DNA of 64,000 nucleotides. Origin: Sipunculus nudus (Eukaryota > Annelida > Sipuncula > Golfingiida > Sipunculidae). The position numbers and the translations under genes were made by a program. Below are positions 10,780 through 20,260 of the stretch, in pieces. The DNA lies in NCBI GenBank assembly GCA_026874595.1, contig CM049317.1, positions 52,223,618 through 52,287,617 of the forward strand. The letters run 5' to 3'. Position 1 is the first letter of the stretch; each line of letters opens with the position of its first letter. The notes below the pieces were generated by a model. It worked only from the letters and a program-made list of their open reading frames with translations. It was not told the DNA's origin and made no database searches.

Positions 10780-10801
10780 CCGGAAGCGGGTATGCTTCCG
10801 G
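10780..10801. promoter_or_regulatory. Inverted pair of ETS-type sites
   Basis: CCGGAAGC and GCTTCCGG, 8-bp arms with a 6-bp gap, form a perfect inverted repeat. Each arm is a core ETS/GABP-type site, an element often found at CpG-rich promoters. It sits in the most CpG-rich patch of its neighbourhood (about 10620-10830), and on the plus strand an ATG at 10921 is followed 13 bases later by a strong donor (GTTC|GTAAGT). A promoter inside the large intron is therefore possible but unproved. Confidence 0.3.
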
Positions 10802-12890
10802 TTATCTTCCCCAGCTGCCGTTCTATTCTATACTCAGTGTGTGATTAGTTACTATCACTATTTCTAACTGCAACATTAAACTGAACTCCTTTTAAACCAG
10901 AAATTCACTGAGCTGAGGGCATGCCTTCTGTTCGTAAGTCTGGATCGCCACCAATATTTAAAGGAATCTTCCCTGGTCCATGTTTACATTCCTCAAGCAT
11001 CGATTGTACACTCCAGTCGTTCAAGGTTTCCTTATTTTTTGTTACTGTTTAGCAAGTTTTTTTTTGGATTGGCACAGGGCCAAGAATCAGACCATCGAGA
11101 GCGGGATGTCACGGATTTAAAACCTTGGTATTGAATGCACAGCGCGATACCATGCTGTCATTGGTCTGGTTACAATTGTTTGCCCCTTTGGTGAGACCCG
11201 AAGAATCTTGCTATACAATCCAGCTGTTAAAATGAAGGCGATCTGGAACTACTGCAGGGTATAACCGCTACATGAGGAAGGTAGTCCTATCGTTCCACAA
11301 ATTTTTCACGGAAGTGGAAAAAAAATCTGTAATTAAAAAAGACGGACTAACACGACGGAAGACACAACCTGCTCCACGAATCAAATAAAACATTAACTGT
11401 AAAACTCTTGTTACTGGGAATCATTGAGTAAATCGTTTCCAACTGTTACAGAGTGGTATAAAATAAATATCCTTGAGGTAAATTTGATTAAATCATAGAT
11501 AATATAACCTAGATAAGAAGACCTCTGTCATGATGTATGGAGAGTTGCTCATTTGTTAAGTTATTCGCAAACCCATTTAGGTATTTGTCAAGATAAAAAG
11601 GCCGAACAACGTCCCTGTTTCAAAACCCGATAACAGTTATTTTAATACTTCTTTTTTCAATACTGCTTCCTATTGATAGTGCGTGTAGAGCTTAAATATG
11701 GACAGAATGCCAAAAACCTGCAGAAAGCAAAAGGAATTCTAGCTACAGGAAGAAATATGCAAGAAATATTTGATTCCAGAATCATTACTCAATAATATCA
11801 AACTGAAGGGATCCAAAATCAAATGGGTAAGTACCTATTATAGGTACACCAAAATCACAGATGGAAAATATTCCACGGACCCTCAATGTCTTTAATGAGA
11901 ACTCAAGGATGATGCTCACTGTGGCCTTTTTTCCCCGTTACCATGGGAACATGAGACCCATTTCTCTACCTTTTGCTTCTCAGTAGAAAGGTAGAGGCGC
12001 TTGCTGTGTTTAAAAACCCGGGTCTGATATTTCTGTAGGAGTACTGAGGGCCCAGAGAATGGAAATTCAAAGAGTCAGTCCCTGGGAGCGCGCCGCCCTG
12101 TAATCCCATTACGCGGAGTTCTGTTTGGCGGACAGAATGTCGTCTGCCGGTGACGCCTGGACTCAGCCATGAAAACTGTTTTTTTATCTGTTAGGTCAAC
12201 TGTAGCTGTTCCAGGACAATCTATAAACAAATACATTTATTTTCCAGCGGTTGTTTCACACAGAGGCAGAAATGTTCATTGAAAAACTAGTCGTAACGGA
12301 GGAATATGATATAGTGACCCTGGAAAGTAATAATCAGATATTATATTGAACATGTATTTTTTTCTTAGTTGGTAACTGCTAACGCATTCAGTAAATGCAT
12401 TTTGTGTGTAAACGCCTCCACTTTTAATGTTGACTCGAAAAAAATTCGAATTCGGGACTGCAATTTTCGTACAGACTAAAACTCAGATGTTGCAGCTTCA
12501 CATGTTGGAATTAATTATAATTTCTATAATTTACCCATTATGGACCAAATGAGATATTTTATGTTGACACTTTTTCTCCTCGAATTTAACTGGAAATTGC
12601 CTATCTGAGTAAAATCCTTACTTAGCTTATCTTCTATGATGTACCTTTATTATATAAAAGGCGAGAAACCAGACATAATACGTCAGTCTACAACTACCTG
12701 TGAGGTAAATCATTAAACGTGCTTGCGCATGAATATATCACACTTCAGAAATAATCTCACGTCTAGACCAGCTATTACAAATAACAGACGTAACATGCTA
12801 TGATTCCGGCAGAAACACAAATAACGACAGTTATAATTAGCGAAGCACTTAAATAGCGGTGTGTAAGTAATGTTAAACCAGGCGTAGATG
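10802..12890. other. Intron, nothing recognised
   Basis: No repeat family shared with the rest of the window and no convincing frame. GC-richer at about 11930-12180, without coding signal. Confidence 0.35.
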
Positions 12891-12893
12891 TAC

Positions 12894-13015
12894 TGCATTC
12901 CCCAGTCCCCGGCGACTACGGCGTTGGACGTTGGGTCGTATTTGTAGAACGGTTGAATTGCCATTGACTTTCTCATGTTCTCATCTATCTTGGAAACCCC
13001 GGCACACAGCTGCAT
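12894..13015 (-). CDS. Possible coding exon, unknown product (weak)
   Basis: On the minus strand an ATG at 13015 opens a run of about 41 residues (start MQLCAGVSKIDENMRKSMAI, then a Tyr/Pro/Asp-rich part) with balanced amino acid use and clearly higher GC than its surroundings. A possible acceptor (CTTATTGATGCAG) falls at 13011-13010, with exon from 13009. The only nearby donor, GCA|GTACAT at 12893-12892, is weak, and beyond it the frame becomes hydrophobic and AT-driven. It lies inside the large intron of the minus-strand gene. Its phases (0 at the start, 2 at the end) do not fit between that gene's phase-1 exons, so it is not an ordinary middle exon of it. It could be part of a nested gene, a decayed exon or chance. 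Confidence 0.25.
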
Positions 13016-13607
13016 CAATAAGACAGCCCAGTATTTGAGCCACTAATTGTCGAACTCAAACAGAATCGATGATTAATCGCATGGGCTGTTTTTCCCGACG
13101 CTTGCGGCACTTGATTAATGAAACAGGTTTTCCCCAATGGAAGCTTACACAAGCTGAGTGTGAATTCCGTGTGAAAGTGGGTTCCAGGTACGAGGTCTTA
13201 CCGAACCCACTCTCCCGGGTTGCAATCTATTTTCCTTTATACTGAACTTAAGAGGAAGACGTTCACGATCGGTAACATACTAAAATGCTTTCAACACATA
13301 GTGTATATTTATCTGTATCTGGTATGTTAAAAATAAATGATGTATTACTGTGTAATATAAACGGGGATTTCGAAAAATTAACTCGACAGCCAAATTCTGT
13401 TGAAATCGAGTTTGGATTATTAATATATATGTCCAAATTTACTTTTGTTCATGTGAAATGAGACTACACATTTTGCCATACGCAAACTGTTGAAAAAAAA
13501 TCTCGACACAATTATCTTAAATGCCTCACTGTGGTTGTTTAAAGTTCTGTTTAAAATTCGTAAAATTGGAATATTCATCCCTATATAATATTTTGTTTGG
13601 TTTTCAG

Positions 13608-13799
13608 GCTTTTCTTTTCCACAAGATACACATATCTAAACCACTTTCAGTTCACTCCAGACATGTTCAATCTATTGCTCGTACAAAGGAAAACTATTTT
13701 TGCGAAATGATACGGCAGTCAATACCCAGACCTGGTGCAAGAGAGAGTTCGCAGGTGTTAAGAGATAGAGCTATAAAAACCGATGCAGCCGCTGGATAA
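13608..13799 (+). CDS. Possible terminal exon, unknown product (weak)
   Basis: A strong acceptor (ATATTTTGTTTGGTTTTCAG, AG at 13606-13607) is followed by 63 open codons and a TAA at 13797-13799. The peptide (SKPLSVHSRHVQSIARTKEN near its start, an Arg/Ser/Ala-rich end) is less AT-biased than its flanks. An internal donor-like CAG|GTGTTA at 13754 could make it internal instead. The acceptor is phase 0, compatible with the exon candidate ending at 4489, which is expected one time in three by chance. No clear AATAAA follows. Family unknown. Confidence 0.25.
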   Translation, partial: AFLFHKIHISKPLSVHSRHVQSIARTKENYFCEMIRQSIPRPGARESSQVLRDRAIKTDAAAG

Positions 13800-15565
13800 A
13801 TGAAGTTACTGGTAGGGTTATCATTGGATACTAAATTAAATTAGTTGGCAGCATATCCGTACATGACAGTATAACATGACGAAAAAAAGCGTTTCTTGTC
13901 TATCTCCGGTATTTTTCTGTGGAATTAAAAGATAGAGGCGCAGTTTTTTGCGCACAGAAAAATTAGGTTAATTCTGCAGCAGATACAAAACAAGATGTTG
14001 AATCAGTGAGTTGGATCTTGAAGAGTCTGTCCCGATTCTATATAATCGCATCAATAGCTTATTTTATACCACCCCCGTCACACAACCTGGTAAAGTGGAC
14101 AGCGAAGTTTTCCGTGATAGCAGCAAAGTAACTGGTATGATTCACAAAAAAAATCAGATGTCTTTTTACATGTCTGTTTTTTACATGGCCTTCTACGTAT
14201 AAATTGGTTCCGGCAATATTTAGCTCTGCAAAATACTTTGATTAATATAAACTTTGAAAATAATTCTGGTTTTAAAGGCCAATACTGTTGGCATGCAGTA
14301 TCATTATTTTTTATTATGATTATTGTGATTATTTTTATTGTTATTTTACTATTTTTTATTATTATTATTATTATTATATCAATTGTGTCCCTGTTGTTGC
14401 TGTTGTTTACTCTAAAAACCACCGAGAGAAATAATCAACGACTGAATAATTAATTAATTTTGGCATTATCTGATAGGTTTACAGTAATTTGATATGATTG
14501 ATAACATTTCTGCATTCCATCAGTACAATTATCCGACATCTGAAATTCAAACCTAACCCCGTACCATTAATTAGAATTTTGTCGTAAATTTTATACTTGT
14601 GCCTCGACTTAGTAATACAATATCCTAACATCGTCAGGTCACATCAAGTCATTGTATGAATTTTGAACAAACTCTACATGTATTGAAAATGGCCATGCAT
14701 GTATGTGGGTTTAACTGTAAATGTCATCTGGGTAATCTCGTAAACATACAGAACAGTATAATGTTTTTGGATGAAAAGGCTTTATCAGCAATGAATGTAA
14801 AAAACACACCCTATGTTGTGTTCGCAGAAAAAATGCGGGGTAAAAAATCAAAGAATTCCTAGTTAACGAAATGTTTATTTCTACTGGCAGTATGTCTGTT
14901 CAATCGCTGGTTTCCTTTGCCTCAGAAGCAAACGGCTTTTGACGAGCGGGACAGGTATTTATAAATAGTTGTTCGGCCCACGTGGCCCTTTTGGAAGTTG
15001 TGCCAGGCGGAGGGATATAAACTATCTCTCTTGGCAAAATCCCGCCCCGTCGCGTAAATTAGGGCAATTAACAGAGATCTGTCTGTGCGTCACCGATTGC
15101 GGGCGAGAAAGTATGTAGGTTTATATGCCATTGGGGTAGAAGGCAGAAAAAAGGGTTGAGATGTCTGCTTCTGCTTATTAAAGGAATGTCTCTCTGCAGG
15201 AGTCAGCATTTTGTGGATACGCCTCAAGGCTGAACTAGATACCCCCAACAAAAGACGCATTCATATACACGTCAACAACAGTAGCGCGTCGTATACCAAC
15301 ATGTGTTTAAAATTACTGCTGTGGTTTTCAGGCTGAAGTCTATAGACTATAGTGTGTTGGCAATAACATAATAACAAGAGGAAAAAGAATAACCTATTAT
15401 AACTGAGCGAGCATGATTTGGGTTTACATCTTGGGGGCGTGGAATAGCCAAGAGGTCATGCTTGAATGTTTGAAATAGCGAGAATACCGAGTTCTGTTGA
15501 TAGATTTGTCTATCATAATTCTTTAAAATAGGGTTAAATGGCCGATTTGTCGGATATAATACTTG
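13800..15565. other. Intron, (ATT)n tract at about 14306-14380
   Basis: Holds a degenerate ATT-rich microsatellite that generates open frames on both strands (14078-14453). A GC-richer patch at 14990-15110 contains TATAAACTATC and CCCGCCCCG, superficially promoter-like, but no start or frame supports it. Frame 14656-14862 has no recognisable motif. Confidence 0.35.
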
Positions 15566-15925
15566 CCTCCACCAGAAGGATAAGCGTTCATCCGCGTTCG
15601 TGTGTATGTGTGCGTAGGTGTGTTTGTGTGATGTTCACAACATCACTCATGCAATCATCAGAGGAATCTCATTAGATTTTCAGGGCATTTCGGGAACGGG
15701 CCAAGGAAGAATCGATTAGATTTTAGTGTGGATCCGGATTCTAGAACGTCTTCAAGGAATATTAACAAATGCACTTACGCCTATTCACGAATGAACCTGG
15801 GAATATGGGCCGAATTAGTGCAGACAAACACGTATTTTTAGCATCCCACAACAAGGAACCCAAAATGGCGAAGGCCTGCATTCCTGAGAATGCATATTTC
15901 TATATCTAGGTTGCATTTGGCCTTT
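15566..15925 (+). repeat. Dispersed repeat family 3, copy 1
   Basis: About 360 bp sharing ordered blocks with 26366-26600 (same strand) and 41600-41850 (inverted): a 'CATTCCCG/CATCCGCG TTCGTGTGT' start, a 'GTGGATCCGG...GAATTC/GATTCTAGAA' block, then GAATGAACCTGGGAATATGGGCC. The copy at 41600 also shares the right part (GCATTCCTGAGAATGCATATTTC). No terminal repeats or coding sequence are evident; the class is unknown. Confidence 0.65.
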
Positions 15926-17176
15926 ACAAATGTGACTTTATTAGCCAGGACGGTATAAATATGTTCATTTTTAATCACATCTGTTGCCAGTATTGTTCTA
16001 AAGAAATGAACAGGTTTTCACAATATCTGATTCATGTGGTGAAAAACTTGTAAATTGCAGTGCTGGTCCAGGGTTGTTTTCGATGCGGAACAATTCATGA
16101 TTGTCTGGTGTTTTTCTCTATAGGAACCTCCTGTTTATTCAACATTAGCGGATATAATTGCGCTGTACTAACTATATCAGTTATATTTAATATGAAGCAT
16201 TCTATCGGATATCTGGAAAAAAAACCCACATTTGATTAAGAACGAAGGCTCGATTTATACATGTGAATGATTCATTTATAGTAACATTTTGTGTAAGAAT
16301 ATTAAGTAAATCTGTTACCAAACTAAATACTCTGAAGCATCCTTGTACTCTCACCAATACATAAATTTATAAAGAAGTGCTCCGCAAATCTGTCACCCGG
16401 GAGCAGGTCTTTTTTTTTTAATTTTCAGTTTAGACCAAACACACAATAACACTTTATCCAACAAGCAAACACTAATAAGGAATTTCATCATATGAGACAC
16501 GGTAAAGACTTTGCTAACCAAACGTGTGGAGTGCGGTTACCGGTCAACTGCTGTGTGGGCCATCTTGCGGGTTTTATTAAAAGATATACCTACGTGAGGC
16601 TCCGGCAGGGTACTCACCATTAACGAAAATATTTTATTTAGTTTTCTCCTTTATCTTTAAAGATAGTTTTAATACAAATACGATGTTTTATGTCGTTATA
16701 ACGGACCCAGACACTGAGTATCAGTCGTTTCCAACACTGGTCTCTAGTGAACGAAAACGCCTGTTTTCGGTTTCGGTCTCTGTCGACACTCCATTCATCA
16801 GTAACAATCAATTATCTCGGCAGTACCCACATTTACACCATTGTTTATACAGCTACAATGTTTTTGTACATGTCTGGGCTAAATTCCTATTCATCAAACT
16901 AAGCTTTCATGTAATAACGAAAAGCTGGTGATGCATTGCATGGTGGTATTTTACCGTGACTACGGTTTGTTCATTAACGTGAGTGACATGCTATAAGCCA
17001 TATTGTTGCCCATCGCATCACAAATGCCACCGTTTAATCCCAAAAAAAGAAAAATCGTTACAGAGTTTTCTGTGAACAACTGTATATTTTATGCATGAAT
17101 CATTGATCAAAACATTATTTTATCTCATCCAACACCGATATGGTTTTGGGAACTGTTATCCGTAATACTACAGTCG
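15926..17176. other. Intron, nothing recognised
   Basis: A plus-strand ATG frame at 16683-16931 (82 codons) has no recognisable motif, acceptor or donor and is not called. Otherwise AT-rich. Confidence 0.35.
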
Positions 17177-17248
17177 ATCCCGTTTAATTTGATATCGTAT
17201 TGTAAACTGATTATATTCATTTAATCGAGATATTCAAATAAACGGGAT
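17177..17248. repeat. Short foldback element
   Basis: 72 bp with arms ATCCCGTTTAATTTGATATC and GATATTCAAATAAACGGGAT that are inverted copies with a few mismatches. It would form a hairpin with a stem of about 20 bp. It is preceded by CAGTCG, like pogo-type ends, so it may be a very small MITE. Confidence 0.6.
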
Positions 17249-17595
17249 GTTAAATACCATCAGACGGCTTGCGTGTGTTTTCCACATATAAATACAAATG
17301 TGTTCTGTATACAACTATTGAATAAAAATATTTCGTATTTGCTTTCTTTGAAATGAATTATGTAGAATATGACCTTCGGTTCGGCATAGAGCGCATACCT
17401 CCGCCAAGGCAGAGCAATCCTGCTGGATTGCAGGCCCTTCAAACCATACAATAATAAATAATACCAGTGTTATAGTAATAGAGAGTATTGCTCTTACAGT
17501 GATATAATCTATTAGCAAAGCCAGTTATTCACTAACCTTTTCTATAGTATTCTTTATTTGATTTCTGACTTATTCTCGTACTTAATGAATTTAAG

Positions 17596-17720
17596 GTGTT
17601 CCTGTTAAGAAAAGGTCTTATAACGCCTCTGTGACTGATGTTTAAGATGCTTTGTGTACAATATGTAGGTAAACATAACAATGTTGAGAAACAGGAAAAA
17701 ACATGTGATCAATGGTGGTC
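17596..17720 (+). repeat. Dispersed repeat family 5, copy 1
   Basis: Matches 31420-31560 in order: CTGTTAAGAAAAGGTCTTATAACGCC, then GTGACTGATGT.TAAG, then a GAAACAGGAAAAAACATGT-like block. Coding capacity and ends not seen. Confidence 0.55.
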
Positions 17721-18508
17721 GGTTGCTTATTTGTAAAAGTTGAAATGTCATTACATGCAGTTGCAAAATGCCCTTTGGAAAACTCTGGTTCCTCTAATGA
17801 TAATAAGACGGTAATAGAAACAGCCTGTGTGTGCTGGGATTGACCTCTCCTGACTTAAAACGGTTCAAGCGATTATCTTCAGTTAATAAACGACAGCTAT
17901 CAGAAAAGGTCCCCATAAAAAATTTCGAGGGCCTGTAACTGAATATTTCCTGATAATTACCAGATGCACACCATAACTCCTTCCCTGGCCCGTGGCCTAT
18001 ATTCAGTAATTTTTCTGGGCAGTCTTGCTAACAGACAAACAGAGTAGCAAACAAACAGACAGACACGATTGGAGACATAACCTGTATAGCGAAGGTAATG
18101 CCTGGCCTCACTGTCTGTGGAGAATTATTGTTAGTAAACACGGCAGCATCGGAAAACTAGTTAGTTCGGTCCAAAATGTGCCCTAACTGCGAAACCTTGA
18201 ATGGACCTGGGCCGGATTCTGGGGATAATGGGGCTTATTGATAATAAATCGGATTAACTTGTCGTGACAAAGGATCTCTAGGGGCTCCCTCCAATCACTC
18301 ATCAGCGAACATTGAATAAATCGTAAGGAAATTTCAAGCTTAAGTGACTCTGAGGAATAGAGAGACGTTTCTGACTGGAATAATTTTGTTACAGTTTAAT
18401 GAAGTACCTTGGACAGACTCTTGTACGCGTGTAAGATCACTATGTTCTTGGATATGTGTATAGCTATACTTCAAATTATAGTCAATTACACTTATAGTGT
18501 TCATCGGA
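17721..18508. other. Intron, nothing recognised
   Basis: No convincing frame or repeat family. Confidence 0.3.
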
Positions 18509-18520
18509 TTTATATATATA

Positions 18521-18551
<31 letters not shown>

Positions 18552-18606
18552 GTTTCAGAATGAGACATTAGTTATTAAAAAAGATGTATGTCAATCAGAA
18601 ATAGTC

Positions 18607-18644
<38 letters not shown>
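18509..18644. repeat. Two (TA)n tracts separated by about 57 bp
   Basis: TA runs at about 18509-18551 and 18609-18644. The plus-strand frame 18409-18699 is made by them (IYIYIY). Confidence 0.9.
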
Positions 18645-18649
<5 letters not shown>

Positions 18650-19307
18650 CCATTGTATGTCAAAGAAGTTCAATATGTGACAATGACTTAACTGCATAAA
18701 CACTCATAGTAAATAGTATAAAAAGTAAATAGTATTTGTTTAAAACTTTTAATTAATACTCCCTTTCTATTTCGGTTCCTTGTCATGAGGTAATGACGAA
18801 CGATGGCAAATCACATTTTAGCGTTTTTTTTTTAAACTAATTTTCATGAAACAAATTGTTAGGTACATCCTATTAATATTTATCACCAAATGGCCTCGTC
18901 CCGTCGGTTTACATTTAGTGAGAGGAGCGAACATTTTGTCAGATATTTTAAAGTAAGTGGGTATATTATATCGTTGATTGTCTTTTGCATTTTTATGGAA
19001 ATTTAGTACGTTTCAACGATTAGGTTCTAGTATGAGCAGATCTGGTTACGCATTATCGACTCCATCGTGAGATTTAAGGGGATATGGCCCGTTATTTCAA
19101 ACCATGCATCTAGAAAATAGGAAATTAACATCATCTAAACACGCACAAGAGCACTGAGGAGAAGTTATTAATAGAAGATTTAATTAAAAGAAAACTTGAT
19201 AGAAAAAAAAAACCTCTGGAATTTCACATGTAATTAGATTCTCATTCCGCTGAATCTTTACATTGTATCTAACTCTCTTTCTCTCTATTCTCTCTACCTC
19301 ACTTTAC

Positions 19308-19490
<183 letters not shown>

Positions 19491-19564
19491 CATAGAAACA
19501 CAGATGGACACACACATAGACAGTGCTAGCTGTTTTAGAATAATTAATAACTATATTATCTTAC

Positions 19565-20093
19565 CCATTTCTTCAAATTTCCCGGACATCATGAGAGTAG
19601 TAGCCACGATGATGACGCTCATGAGGATGAGGATGACTGATACGGTGAAGATAACCCTGACGGCTTTGCGGTGCTTGTTCTCTGGTTCGTCTGGTAAACT
19701 AGAGCAATCCGACTTCTGTGACAATAAACGTTTCTTATCTTTATTGCTACCCTTCCGACTTGGGTTTCTGTGATGTTTTTGACTTCCTTTCCGTTTCTGG
19801 CTCGATCTCCGGCTGCTGTTTGTGGAATTGTTTCTACTTTTCATGGGCCGGGTTGGAACATGCGTAGCCCCCGGAACCTCCGGTTTGTAATCATTGCATC
19901 CTACCCCCGGTTTGTAATCATTGCATCCTACCCCCGGTTTGTAGTCATTGCACCCTCCCCCCGGCTCTGAACATGTCGGCGTCGTGGACGCCGGGGGTAT
20001 AGACAGGAATACGCTGTCACTATCCTCACCCTCCACCGTGATTAAGTTACAATCACTACTGGTGGACATGGCGCAAGTGGGCACCTGAAGCAT
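19565..20093 (-). CDS. Exon 1 of a type II single-pass membrane protein gene
   Basis: The ATG at 20093 is the first in frame; an in-frame TAG lies 36 bases upstream and the only earlier start is a GTG. Exon 1 encodes 176 residues plus one base and ends at a good donor (ATGG|GTAAGA, GT at 19564-19563). Residues 1-45 are Ser/Thr/acidic. Residues 47-72 hold three tandem copies of a GCNDYKPGV nonapeptide. Residues 84-130 are very basic and Ser/Asn-rich (RRSSQKRKGSQKHHR). HRK precedes a hydrophobic span of about 25 residues (145-169), followed by GKFEEM. There is no signal peptide, and the charge distribution predicts a cytosolic N-terminus and extracellular C-terminus (type II). Exon 2 at 7639-7380 continues the frame in the correct phase. 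The architecture fits type II ligands, lectins or ectoenzymes, but no family is recognised. Confidence 0.7.
19884..19964 (-). repeat. In-frame 27-bp tandem repeat, three units, inside exon 1
   Basis: Units at 19884-19910, 19911-19937 and 19938-19964. The first two (plus-strand order) are identical base for base; the third differs at a few positions. Each encodes one GCNDYKP nonapeptide in the cytosolic tail, so length changes would keep the frame. Confidence 0.9.
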
Positions 20094-20260
20094 AAATTCC
20101 TGTGTGTGCTCCAGGGTAAACACAGACTAGCTCTTCTATCCTTCGTCGCGTCCTCCTTCAGGTAGCTCCCCCTGGTTCTCTCCCGCTTCTCCGGTTGCCA
20201 CGACAACCGCAGATACGTCGAGCGCAGTCGGAGTTCGGAACGGCCCAGTTTTCGCCAAAG
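20094..20260 (-). promoter_or_regulatory. 5' region of the type II membrane gene, with RFX X-box-like site
   Basis: GC-rich, CpG-containing sequence directly upstream of the exon 1 ATG, in contrast to the AT-rich surroundings. At 20194-20207 the plus strand reads GTTGCCACGACAAC, a two-armed match with one deviation to the RFX X-box (GTTGCC...RGYAAC), about 100 bp from the ATG. X-boxes at this distance are typical of ciliary and neuronal genes in animals, but the transcription start is not known here. Confidence 0.4.

Noticed and set aside
14990..15110. Promoter with TATA-like and CCCGCCCCG words
   Set aside because: No start codon, exon or frame downstream on either strand supports it.
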